A DNA stretch of 64,000 bases from Paraburkholderia guartelaensis (lineage in GTDB: Bacteria; Pseudomonadota; Gammaproteobacteria; Burkholderiales; Burkholderiaceae). The notes below the pieces were generated by a model. It saw only the letters and a program-made list of their open reading frames with translations. It had not been told where the DNA came from and searched no databases. The stretch covers positions 1 through 64,000 of the forward strand of contig NZ_SMOD01000015.1 of the NCBI RefSeq assembly GCF_004353905.1, read 5' to 3'. Each line of letters begins with the position of its first letter. The first letter of the stretch is position 1. Shown piece after piece: positions 25,559 through 33,174 of this stretch. The translations under genes and the position numbers were made by a program.

Positions 25559-27180
25559 CGCTGTGCTCCAATCGGGATCGCGGGCACGGCCGTTTCGGGC
25601 GTCGCCAGCAGTTGCGCGATCGGGTAGCCATAGTTGGTGATCGTGAGGGCGACCATCAGCACGACCCACAGCCCGAAGCTATTGAGCGCCACCGGCAGCG
25701 TGGCCGACTCGTGCACCGGTTTGCTGAAGCGATATTCCTCGGGCGCGGCCGCCTCGCTGCGATGGCCCTGCAGCAGCACGAGGAAGAACAGCACCGCCGA
25801 GGTCACGAGGATCAGGCCGCCAATGGCCGAGAGCACCACGAGCGCGCCCTGGCCCGCGAGCGCCGGGTCGCTGTAGTCGTAATAGGCCATGCGCCGCGGC
25901 ATGCCCATGAGGCCGACCAGGTGCCACGGAAAGGTCGTCACGATCATGCCGATGAACCACAGCCACAGCTGCCAGCGCATGAGGCGCCAGTTGTTGAGCG
26001 CGCGGCCCGTGATCTGCGGCCACAGGTCGTAGGCGATGGCGAAATACATGATGACGATCGCGCCGCCATAGATCAGGTGAAAGTGGCCCGTGATCCACTG
26101 CGTGTTGTGCACGGACTGGTCGAGCTGGTAGCTCATGTTGATGAGGCCGCCCGCGCCGCCGAAGCCGAGCATGACGAACGAGAACGCCACGGCGAGCATT
26201 TGCGGGTTCTGCCACGGCAGCTTCGCGATCCAGCCGAACGGGCCCTTGCCGCCGCGCAGCCGCCCGGCGATTTCGACCGACGCGCAGATCGTGAACACGG
26301 TGAGGAGCGTGGGCACCGAGACGAGCGCCGTGAACACCGACTGCACGAACTTGAAGCCCGAGCCCACCTGCGGATCGGTGAACAGGTGGTGAATCCCGAT
26401 CGGCATGGCCACCACGAGGAACAGGATGAACGAGATGCGCGCCATCACGTCGCTGTAGAGCCGGCCGCCGATCGCGCGCGGGACGATCGTGTAGTACGCG
26501 ATATAGGCGGGCACGAGCCAGAAGTAGACGATGGCGTGCAGGGTCCAGGAGAAGAACACGCGCGCGAGGCCCGCGTCGATCGTATTACGCCAGCCGAAGG
26601 CCACGGGCAGGATCTGGAACAGCACTTCGATGGCCGCGCCCACCGCGGTCCAGCCCCACAGATACGCGCCCGCCGTGGTCGCGAACATGGCGAGCGGCAG
26701 CGGTTTGCCGGGATTCTCGCGCTTCCATTTCGCGGTGTTGATGCCCATCAGCGCGACCCAGACCCACGAGCCCACCACGACGAGCACGACGCCCAGGTAA
26801 TAGAACACGTTGCCGATCATCGGCGGGTAGAACGTGTAGAGCACGGAGGCGAGGCCGAGCGCCACGGGCACCGAGGCCGTCACCGCGCCGAGCGCGAGCA
26901 GGATGAAGCCGAGCCAGGCCCACTTCACGCCCACGAGCGGGCGCTTGAGCGCCAGTTCGCTGACCGCGTAGCCGAAGCCCATCGCGATGAGCGTGGGAAA
27001 CACATAACCCATCACGGTGCCGTGTTCCGTGACCGAGCGGTAGTACAGCTCGGGGTCGTTGAGCCACGGATGCAGCGGGCTGCGCACGAACATCTGCCAC
27101 GCGCCGAGCAGCAGCGCCACGCCGAAGACGATGAACGCGAGCCAGAAGTGGGCGAGTACGAGTCGCTTGTTATTTAACAC
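25555..27180 (-). CDS. Haem-copper oxidase subunit I (B-type features)
   Basis: A 541-residue inner-membrane protein with about 13-14 helices that reduces O2 and pumps protons. Ligand motifs are visible: HGTVMGYVFPT for low-spin haem, WTLHAIVYFWLVPAY with the CuB His and the nearby Tyr, GIHHLFTDPQVG with the His pair, and GHFHLIYGGAI with haem His. HAIVYFWLVPAY and HHLFTDP resemble ba3/B-family oxidases more than the aa3 A-family. The GTG at 27180 lies within the last codons of subunit II (11-nt overlap), with GGAG 8 nt upstream; a longer open frame runs antiparallel to the subunit II reading and is rejected. Haem type cannot be told from sequence. Confidence 0.9.
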   Translation of the reverse strand: MLNNKRLVLAHFWLAFIVFGVALLLGAWQMFVRSPLHPWLNDPELYYRSVTEHGTVMGYVFPTLIAMGFGYAVSELALKRPLVGVKWAWLGFILLALGAVTASVPVALGLASVLYTFYPPMIGNVFYYLGVVLVVVGSWVWVALMGINTAKWKRENPGKPLPLAMFATTAGAYLWGWTAVGAAIEVLFQILPVAFGWRNTIDAGLARVFFSWTLHAIVYFWLVPAYIAYYTIVPRAIGGRLYSDVMARISFILFLVVAMPIGIHHLFTDPQVGSGFKFVQSVFTALVSVPTLLTVFTICASVEIAGRLRGGKGPFGWIAKLPWQNPQMLAVAFSFVMLGFGGAGGLINMSYQLDQSVHNTQWITGHFHLIYGGAIVIMYFAIAYDLWPQITGRALNNWRLMRWQLWLWFIGMIVTTFPWHLVGLMGMPRRMAYYDYSDPALAGQGALVVLSAIGGLILVTSAVLFFLVLLQGHRSEAAAPEEYRFSKPVHESATLPVALNSFGLWVVLMVALTITNYGYPIAQLLATPETAVPAIPIGAQR

Positions 27181-27745
27181 AGCTGAGTCTCCGCGCTGAA
27201 TTGCCTGCCTGATTCGCCATCTGCATGAAGGCATCCTTGTCGATGACCTTCACGTGGGCCCACATGCCCTGGTGGCCCGTACCGCAGTATTCGTGGCACG
27301 GCATGAGGTGGTCGGAGGGTTTGTCGAAAGTCGTGCGGAACGTCGAGATGTAGCCCGGCTCGACCATCGAGTTCAGGTTGGTGTCCGTGATGAGAAAGCC
27401 GTGCACGACATCGGAGCTCGTCGCGCGGAACGTGATGGGCGTGTTTGCCGGAACGAGGATGCATTGGGGCGTGAACGAGTATTCCTGCGCGAGAATGCGC
27501 ACCGTCACGGAACCGTCGGTCTCCACGGCGCTGCCGAGGTTCGACTCGACGAATTCGCCGGAGATGTGCAGCGTTTGCGGATTGACGAGTTCCACGCGCG
27601 AGGGCGGCATCATGGCCCAATGCAGGCCCGTGAACACCACCACGGCCACGAGCAGGGAGACGAACGCCACCATGAGAATCGCCCAGCGGCGCTCGACGCG
27701 CGCGGCGACTTCGGCACTGGCATGGTTATCGAGCGGATTCGACAT
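27170..27745 (-). CDS. Haem-copper oxidase subunit II (CuA domain)
   Basis: A 191-residue subunit with a single membrane helix (about residues 22-42, WAILMVAFVSLLVAVVVFTG) and a periplasmic cupredoxin domain. CuA ligands are complete: His in SSDVVHGFLI and the cluster MPCHEYCGTGHQGM (Cys, Glu, Cys, His, Met). One helix instead of two and the short length fit the ba3/CbaB type. It accepts electrons from cytochrome c and passes them to subunit I. Coupled to subunit I by overlapping codons. Confidence 0.93.
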   Translation of the reverse strand: MSNPLDNHASAEVAARVERRWAILMVAFVSLLVAVVVFTGLHWAMMPPSRVELVNPQTLHISGEFVESNLGSAVETDGSVTVRILAQEYSFTPQCILVPANTPITFRATSSDVVHGFLITDTNLNSMVEPGYISTFRTTFDKPSDHLMPCHEYCGTGHQGMWAHVKVIDKDAFMQMANQAGNSARRLSCVK

Positions 27746-27773
27746 GAGGCCGGCCTTTTCTTGTCTGTCTGAT

Positions 27774-27956
27774 CTATTGGATGACGCCGCGCGGCAGGAA
27801 CACGACGAAGTAGAAGATGAACCAGAGCGCGGCGACGATCGCCGTGGCGATGCCCGCTACCGCGAGCGCGCCGCCCGGGCCGCTGGCCACGATCTCGTCG
27901 ACCTGTTCGTGTTGCGGGCGCTCGCCCGGTTGTTCGGGTACGGGAGTTTCGATCAT
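27774..27956 (-). CDS. One-helix small protein, candidate oxidase subunit IIa
   Basis: A 60-residue protein with a hydrophilic N-terminus (PEQPGERPQHEQVDEIV) and one C-terminal helix (ALAVAGIATAIVAALWFIFY). It lies directly upstream of subunit II, 28 bp away, in the same operon. Ba3 oxidases have a one-helix subunit IIa of similar size, which supports this role, but sequence similarity at this length proves little. Confidence 0.7.
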   Translation of the reverse strand: MIETPVPEQPGERPQHEQVDEIVASGPGGALAVAGIATAIVAALWFIFYFVVFLPRGVIQ

Positions 27957-27963
27957 CGCAGCC

Positions 27964-29328
27964 TCAGAAAAGCGGCGCGGAACGCAGCGCGTTCACTTCG
28001 TGTTCGGAAACCGGCGTGCCGTGATTGCCCCACGCCGTGCGGATATACGTGACCACGGCCGCCACTTCTTCATCGGAGAGTGACTGCGCGAAGGGCGGCA
28101 TGCCGTAGGGCATCGGGTTCTTGCGCGTGCCCGGCGCGTAGCCGCCGTTGAGCACCATGCGGATGGGGTTCACGGCCGAGTTCATCTGGATCGACTGGTT
28201 GTCGGCGAGCGGCGGGAAGTGCGGCGGCTTGCCCTGGCCTTCGGTGGCGTGGCAGACCGCGCACTGCGACTCGTAGATCTTCCTGCCGAGCGGCACGAGG
28301 CGCTGGGCTTCCTCCGTCACGAACGTGCTCTTGGGCGACTTGTCGACCTCGTTGTTGCGGCCCGGCAACGACTTCAGATACACGGCCACGGCGCGTACGT
28401 CGTCTTCGGTGAGGTACTGGAAGCTGTCGTAGACCACTTCGGCCATCGGGCCGTACACGGCGCCGCGCTTCGACACGCCCGCGTGCAGCAGATCGACGAT
28501 GTCCTCGATGCTCCAGTCGCCAAGGCCCGCTTCCTTGTTCGAGGTGAGCGAAGGCGCGTACCAGTTCTGCACGGGAATCAGACCGCCCTCGAATGCCTTC
28601 GAGGGCGAGTTGCCGCCCAGCGCGTTGATGGCCGTATGGCACATCGTGCAGTGGCCGAGGCCTTCCACGAGATAGGCGCCGCGATTCCATTCGGCAGACT
28701 GGGTCGGGTCGGGCTTGAACTCGCCCTGGCGGAAGAACAGCGTGCGCCAGCCGAGCAGCAGCGCGCGCTTGTTATACGGGAAGCGCAGGTCGTGCGGGCG
28801 GTTCTCCTTGTGCACGGGCTGCGTGGAAAGCAGGTACGCGAAGATGGCGTCCGAGTCCGCGCGTGTCACTTTGGTGTACGACGCGAACGGCATGGCCGGA
28901 TAGAGCAGCGTGCCGTCGCGCGACTTGCCCTCGTGCAGCATGCGGTAGAACTCGTCGGCGGTCCACGCGCCGATGCCGAAGGTCTTGTCCGACGAGATGT
29001 TCGGCGTGTAGAGCGTGCCGAACGGCGTTTCCATCGGGCGACCGCCGCCAAACATCTGCTCGGAAGGCACCGTGTGGCACGCAATGCAGTCGCCGGCGCG
29101 CGCGAGGTATTCGCCGCGCGCGATCAGTTCGGCGTTGTGCGCGAGCGGCTTCGCGTTGGCCGCGGCTGCCGCCGCGGCGGCGCTCGCCGCGTCCGCTGCG
29201 TTCGCGCTGGGCGCGGCCGTTTGCGCGAGCGCGACCGCGGCGCCCATGCAGAGCGTGGCGGCCGCGAGCGAAAGACGCGTCGCGAGTGGCTTGGACGATG
29301 ACGGGAGAAGGGATCGAAGTCTGCGCAC
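27964..29328 (-). CDS. Tri-haem cytochrome c (alcohol/gluconate dehydrogenase-subunit type)
   Basis: A 454-residue exported protein with three CxxCH sites: CIACH, CTMCH and CAVCH (about residues 80, 225 and 362). Motifs GEYLARAGDCIACHT, YTPNISSDKTFGIGAWTADE and EWNRGAYLVEGLGHCTMCHT are those of the cytochrome subunits that serve membrane dehydrogenases such as alcohol or gluconate dehydrogenase. The start is a GTG at 29328 with GGGG upstream. It gives an N-terminal Sec signal (about residues 12-36) and a Pro/Ala-rich linker with a poly-Ala run. No dehydrogenase gene lies beside it; here it sits in an oxidase operon instead. Confidence 0.85.
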   Translation of the reverse strand: MRRLRSLLPSSSKPLATRLSLAAATLCMGAAVALAQTAAPSANAADAASAAAAAAAANAKPLAHNAELIARGEYLARAGDCIACHTVPSEQMFGGGRPMETPFGTLYTPNISSDKTFGIGAWTADEFYRMLHEGKSRDGTLLYPAMPFASYTKVTRADSDAIFAYLLSTQPVHKENRPHDLRFPYNKRALLLGWRTLFFRQGEFKPDPTQSAEWNRGAYLVEGLGHCTMCHTAINALGGNSPSKAFEGGLIPVQNWYAPSLTSNKEAGLGDWSIEDIVDLLHAGVSKRGAVYGPMAEVVYDSFQYLTEDDVRAVAVYLKSLPGRNNEVDKSPKSTFVTEEAQRLVPLGRKIYESQCAVCHATEGQGKPPHFPPLADNQSIQMNSAVNPIRMVLNGGYAPGTRKNPMPYGMPPFAQSLSDEEVAAVVTYIRTAWGNHGTPVSEHEVNALRSAPLF

Positions 29329-29341
29329 GTCGAGGCCCCGG

Positions 29342-30040
29342 CTAGTTATGGACGCTGCCGCACGCGAGCGGCAGCGGCGAGGCTGCCGCCGGCGTCGTAT
29401 CGGCGGGCGCGGGTTGCGACGAGAGCCAGGCCGCGATCGCGGTGATGTCGCGGTCGGCGAGACGGGTGGCGATGTCGTGCATGCAGTCGGGTGCGGCGGC
29501 TCGGCGCGTGCCGTAGCGGAACGCGCCGAGTTGCGCGCTGATGTAGTTCGCATGCAGACCCACGAGGCCCGGAATGGCTGGCTGCATGCCCGTGAGCGAG
29601 GCGCCGTGGCAGCCTGCGCAGGCGGGCACGTTGCGCTTGCTGTCGCCGTTCATGACGAGCGTTTTACCGAGGGCGAGCGTGGCCGCGTCGACCGTGGGTT
29701 TGGCGGGCGGCGGATAGGGCGGGTGCTGCTGCGAGAAGAATTCCGCGATCTGCTTGAGGTAGGCGTCGGGCAGATACGCCAGCAGATAGTTCATGGGCGG
29801 GTAGCTGCGGCCGCCGTCGCGGAAGGCGACGAGCTGGTTGAACAGATACCCCGCCGGCTTGCCCGCGAGACGCGGGAAGTAGTCGTTGTCGGTGCCTTCG
29901 CCGTGTGCGCCGTGACAGGCCGCGCAACCCATCACGCGGGCCTGCATCGTGTCAGGCGCGGGCTCGGCGGGCGGCGCCGCGAGGAGCGGCGCCCATGGCA
30001 GCGCGAGCGCAAGGATGATCAGGACGATGCGGGTTCTCAA
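29342..30040 (-). CDS. Di-haem cytochrome c4-type protein
   Basis: A 232-residue exported cytochrome with signal peptide VLIILALALPWAPLLAA and two CxxCH motifs, CAACH (about residue 38) and CAGCH (about residue 140), one in each tandem class I domain. Spacing and GCAACHGAHGEGTDNDYFPR are typical of cytochrome c4. The start codon is TTG at 30040 with GAGGGA closely upstream; no ATG is available nearby. It is first in the operon of six genes on the minus strand and is a likely soluble donor to the oxidase. The end of the protein carries an extra Cys (LACGSVHN). Confidence 0.85.
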   Translation of the reverse strand: MRTRIVLIILALALPWAPLLAAPPAEPAPDTMQARVMGCAACHGAHGEGTDNDYFPRLAGKPAGYLFNQLVAFRDGGRSYPPMNYLLAYLPDAYLKQIAEFFSQQHPPYPPPAKPTVDAATLALGKTLVMNGDSKRNVPACAGCHGASLTGMQPAIPGLVGLHANYISAQLGAFRYGTRRAAAPDCMHDIATRLADRDITAIAAWLSSQPAPADTTPAAASPLPLACGSVHN

Positions 30041-30479
30041 TGATTCCCTCGTTGCGGATGGTGACTACACAAACGCGTTGCGATTCGATATCAGTTGAGG
30101 CGTCGTCCGTGGGGGATTCTCATTGTGTAAGACGGCCGGGCGCGCACCTTTTCGAGGAGATTATCGGAGAACGCCGACTTGTGCAGCCAGGATGTGCAAA
30201 TAAATTTCGCGGATTATTGCATCGGGATATGTTTGCTAACTCAACGACATTCGCTTCTTGCTACAGATTGGCGCGGCGCGAATTGCATCGGAATGCGAAA
30301 TAAAATGAGGATCGTTTGAGGAGCGATTGCGTGTGGTCTTCTGGCCTGCACGGGTGGAGTCCATTGTATGGTCGTAGGATGTCCTCAGTCGCATGCGTGT
30401 GCGCTTTTCCAGCGGTTGTCCGACAACGTATAATGGAAAGACATGACTTACGCACGCATATCGAGCCAAGGAGATCCAC
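30041..30479. other. Divergent promoter region between the oxidase operon and the glucarate regulator
   Basis: 439 bp without a gene. The left part feeds the cytochrome operon (minus strand) and the right part the FadR-type regulator. The only clear elements are the palindromic operator at 30415-30427 and a TATAAT box at 30429-30434. No FNR-like TTGAT-N4-ATCAA site was seen by eye for the oxidase side. Confidence 0.4.
30415..30434 (+). promoter_or_regulatory. Operator GTTGTC-C-GACAAC with TATAAT box (regulator promoter)
   Basis: A perfect 6+1+6 palindrome at 30415-30427 ends one base before a consensus TATAAT (30429-30434), about 45 bp upstream of the regulator ATG. Binding here would block the core promoter, so autorepression is likely. 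The palindrome fits the FadR-subfamily type of operator and recurs with slight changes at two further promoters of this gene cluster. Confidence 0.65.
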
Positions 30480-31220
30480 ATGGCGGAGTCGCTTGCCACG
30501 CCCATCGCCACGCGTAGCCGCAATCTCGCCGAGCAGGTCGTCAACTTCATCAGCGAGCAGATCGCCACGCGCGCACTCAAGCCCGGCGACAAATTGCCCA
30601 CCGAAAGCAACCTCATGACGCAACTGGGCGTGAGCCGCACGGTGGTGCGCGAGGCGATCTCGCGTCTGCAGGCCATGTCGGTGATCGAAACGCGTCACGG
30701 CATCGGCAGCTTCGTGCTGGAGCCGCGCCGCGAGCCGCTCGATCTCGACGTCGTCCCGGCCAGCACGCTGGACGATGTGCTTTCCGTGCTCGAGTTGCGC
30801 ATCAGTCTCGAAACGGAGGCCGCGGGCCTTGCCGCCCAGCGTGCGAGCGAGCGCGACCTGGCGGGCATGCGCGCCGCGCTCGACACACTCGACGTCGTCA
30901 TCCGCACGGGCGGTGACAGCTCGGGCGCCGACCTCGAATTCCATATCTCGGTGGCGCGCGCCACGGGGAACCGCTATTTCGTCGACATCCTCACGCAGAT
31001 GGGCGCGGCATTGATCCCACGCCGTCGCGTGGATTCGGCCGGCATTGCGCATCGCGATCCGCAGGCTTACGCCGAGCTGGTGAACCGCGAGCACGAGAGC
31101 ATCTTCGACGCCATCGCCCGTCACGATCCCGAAGGCGCACGCGCGGCCATGCGCATGCATCTGTCGAGCAGCCGCGAGCGGCTGCGCCGCGCGGCGGCGG
31201 AGTCGGGCGAAAAGGCATAG
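30480..31220 (+). CDS. FadR-subfamily GntR regulator of the glucarate genes
   Basis: A 246-residue repressor-type protein. N-terminal winged helix: LAEQVVNFISEQIATRALKP, GDKLPTESNLMTQLGVSRTV and REAISRLQAM. C-terminal all-helical FCD domain with DLEFHISVARATGN and the His ligands NREHESIFDAI, known to bind metal and small organic acids. AAGGAG precedes the ATG. It is adjacent to the 2-oxoglutarate semialdehyde dehydrogenase and the gud genes, and its own promoter holds the same operator as theirs. The effector is probably a sugar diacid or its dehydration product; this is inference. Confidence 0.85.
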   Translation: MAESLATPIATRSRNLAEQVVNFISEQIATRALKPGDKLPTESNLMTQLGVSRTVVREAISRLQAMSVIETRHGIGSFVLEPRREPLDLDVVPASTLDDVLSVLELRISLETEAAGLAAQRASERDLAGMRAALDTLDVVIRTGGDSSGADLEFHISVARATGNRYFVDILTQMGAALIPRRRVDSAGIAHRDPQAYAELVNREHESIFDAIARHDPEGARAAMRMHLSSSRERLRRAAAESGEKA

Positions 31221-31236
31221 CGCGTAGCCTGCATGG

Positions 31237-31275
31237 AAAAACAGCGGCCGCAGGTTGAACTGCAGCCGCTGTTTT
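31237..31275. terminator. Bidirectional intrinsic terminator
   Basis: AAAAACAGCGGC pairs with GCCGCTGTTTT, with an inner GCAG / CTGC pairing around GTTGAA. A-run on the left and T-run on the right serve the regulator gene (plus) and the semialdehyde dehydrogenase gene (minus). Confidence 0.88.
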
Positions 31276-31309
31276 CATTTGCGATGCGCGTAGGTGATAC
31301 CGAGCTAAC

Positions 31310-32893
31310 TCAGCCGCGCACCATCTCGCCATTCTTGCGCCGCCAGAGGTCGAGCGGATTGGCGTCCATCAGCGCCTGCGGCAGCAGCTCGGCCGGAAAG
31401 TCCTGATAGCACACCGGCCGCAGGAAACGCTCCATCGCGCTCGTGCCGACCGAGGTCGCGCGGCTATCGGAAGTGGCCGGGAACGGGCCGCCGTGCACCA
31501 TCGCGTGCGTGACTTCCACGCCGGTCGGGAAGCCGTTCACGAGCAGGCGTCCGGCCTTGCGTTCGAGGATCGGCACGAGGCGCATCGCGGCGGGCACGTC
31601 GGTGCGGTCCATCTGGATCGTCGCGGTGAGCTGGCCCGCGAAGTGCTCGGCCACGGCGAGCAGTTCGACTTCGTCCTTGCAGCGCACGAGCGTCGAGGCC
31701 GGGCCGAACACTTCGTCTTCGAGGGCGGGCTGCGCGAGGAAGGTTTGCGTGTCGGTCACGAAGAGGGCGGCGAACGCCTGGTTCGGGCCGCTCGCGGGCT
31801 GGCCTTGGGCGAGGGCGCTCACGCCCTGGGTTTCGGCCAGACGCCGCGCGCCTTCTTCATACGCCGCATGGATGCCCTCCGTGAGCATGGTCTGCGCGGG
31901 CTTGACGCCCAACGCCTGCGCAGCGGCCTGCGCGAACTGGTCGAGCGCCGGCCCTTCGATGCCGATCGCCAGACCCGGATTCGTGCAGAACTGACCCGCT
32001 CCGAGCACGAGCGAATCGACGAAGCCTTGCGCGATGGCCGCGCCGCGCGCCGCGAGCGCCTCGGGCAGCAGGAAGACGGGATTGATGCTGCTCATTTCCG
32101 CGTAGACCGGAATGGGCTCGGGCCGACTCGCGGCGATGCGCATGAGTGCCGTGCCGCCCGCGCGCGAGCCGGTGAAGCCCACGGCCTTGATGGCCGGATG
32201 CGCGACGAGCGCCTCGCCCACGGTGCGCCCCGCGCCGACGATCAGCGAGAACACGCCCTCGGGCAACCCCATCTCCTGCACGGCCTGCTGGATCACGCGG
32301 CCCACCATCTCCGAGGTGCCGAGGTGCGCGCCGTGTGCCTTGACGATGACCGGGCAACCCGCCGCGAGCGCCGCGGCCGTGTCTCCGCCCGCCACCGAGA
32401 ACGCAAGCGGGAAGTTGCTCGCGCCGAACACGGCGACCGGGCCGAGCGCGATTTTCTGCAGACGCAGGTCGGCGCGCGGCAGCGGCTTGCGTTCGGGCAG
32501 GGCGGCGTCGAGCGTGGGCGTGAGCCACAGTCCCTGGCGCACTTCCTGGGCGAACAGCTTGAGTTGACCGACGGTGCGGCCGCGCTCGCCTTCGAGGCGC
32601 GCCTTGGGCAGGCCGGTTTCCGCGTGAGCGCGCTCGGTAAGGGCGTCGCCAAGCGCGGCGATGCCGTCGGCGACGCGTTCGAGGAACGCGGCGCGCACGG
32701 CGAGGGGTAGCGTGCGGTACGCGTCGAACGCCGCGGCGGCGAGCTTGCAGGCGGCGTCGACGTCGGCGGCCGTGCCGCTGCCGAAGGCCGGCGCGGGGAT
32801 CGCTTCGCCCGTGGCGGGATTGAAAGCCGCGAGCGGCTTTTCCGAGCCGCGCACCGCGCGGCCTCCAATGAGCATGTCGCCAGTGATTTGCAT
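31310..32893 (-). CDS. 2-Oxoglutarate semialdehyde dehydrogenase
   Basis: A 527-residue NAD(P)-dependent aldehyde dehydrogenase of the KGSADH class, which oxidises alpha-ketoglutaric semialdehyde to 2-oxoglutarate, the last step of sugar diacid breakdown. Visible: GPVAVFGASNFPLAFSVAGG and VIVKAHGAHLGTSEMV for cofactor binding, VGFTGSRAGGTALM, the catalytic Glu in PVYAEMSSINPVF and the nucleophile in LGAGQFCTNPG. DEVFGPASTLVRC and FPTGVEVTHAMVHGGPFPAT are also family marks. Length is normal for the class (about 525). It is on the minus strand, with its own copy of the glucarate operator at the promoter, so it is co-regulated with the plus-strand operon. Confidence 0.92.
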   Translation of the reverse strand: MQITGDMLIGGRAVRGSEKPLAAFNPATGEAIPAPAFGSGTAADVDAACKLAAAAFDAYRTLPLAVRAAFLERVADGIAALGDALTERAHAETGLPKARLEGERGRTVGQLKLFAQEVRQGLWLTPTLDAALPERKPLPRADLRLQKIALGPVAVFGASNFPLAFSVAGGDTAAALAAGCPVIVKAHGAHLGTSEMVGRVIQQAVQEMGLPEGVFSLIVGAGRTVGEALVAHPAIKAVGFTGSRAGGTALMRIAASRPEPIPVYAEMSSINPVFLLPEALAARGAAIAQGFVDSLVLGAGQFCTNPGLAIGIEGPALDQFAQAAAQALGVKPAQTMLTEGIHAAYEEGARRLAETQGVSALAQGQPASGPNQAFAALFVTDTQTFLAQPALEDEVFGPASTLVRCKDEVELLAVAEHFAGQLTATIQMDRTDVPAAMRLVPILERKAGRLLVNGFPTGVEVTHAMVHGGPFPATSDSRATSVGTSAMERFLRPVCYQDFPAELLPQALMDANPLDLWRRKNGEMVRG

Positions 32894-32924
32894 GGTGTCT
32901 CCGAGTCTCGTTGCAGTGAGTTAA

Positions 32925-32944
32925 GTCATCGTACAACTATCATA
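32925..32944 (-). promoter_or_regulatory. Operator and -10 box of the semialdehyde dehydrogenase gene
   Basis: On the minus strand GTTGTA-C-GATGAC (32925-32937) follows directly on a -10-like TATGAT (32939-32944), about 30-45 bp before the ATG at 32893. It differs from the perfect palindrome in the regulator promoter at four positions. The -35 is weak. Confidence 0.6.
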
Positions 32945-33066
32945 CGCCAGATCGTCGCCGCCGCACACCCGAGGCAGGCGCCTTTGGCAGCCGGGAAGCG
33001 TTACAGGCGCGCAAATTCAAGCTTTATCGGTTATGATTCCCGTTCCAGAGCAGGGTAAACACGACA

Positions 33067-33108
33067 TTGGCTCCCTCGGCGGGCACGCTTAGAATGTCAT
33101 CAGACAAC
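33067..33108 (+). promoter_or_regulatory. Promoter and operator of the glucarate operon
   Basis: TTGGCT (33067-33072), a 17-bp spacer and TAGAAT (33090-33095) form a good sigma-70 promoter. The operator GTCATC-A-GACAAC (33096-33108) abuts the -10 and covers the expected start of transcription, the classical place for a repressor. This is the third copy of the motif shared with the regulator and semialdehyde dehydrogenase promoters. Confidence 0.65.
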
Positions 33109-33174
33109 GTACCACAAAGCATTCAAACCGCGATCCAATCCGCGCGCCGCCCGCGCCTAAAGGAGACAACCCCG

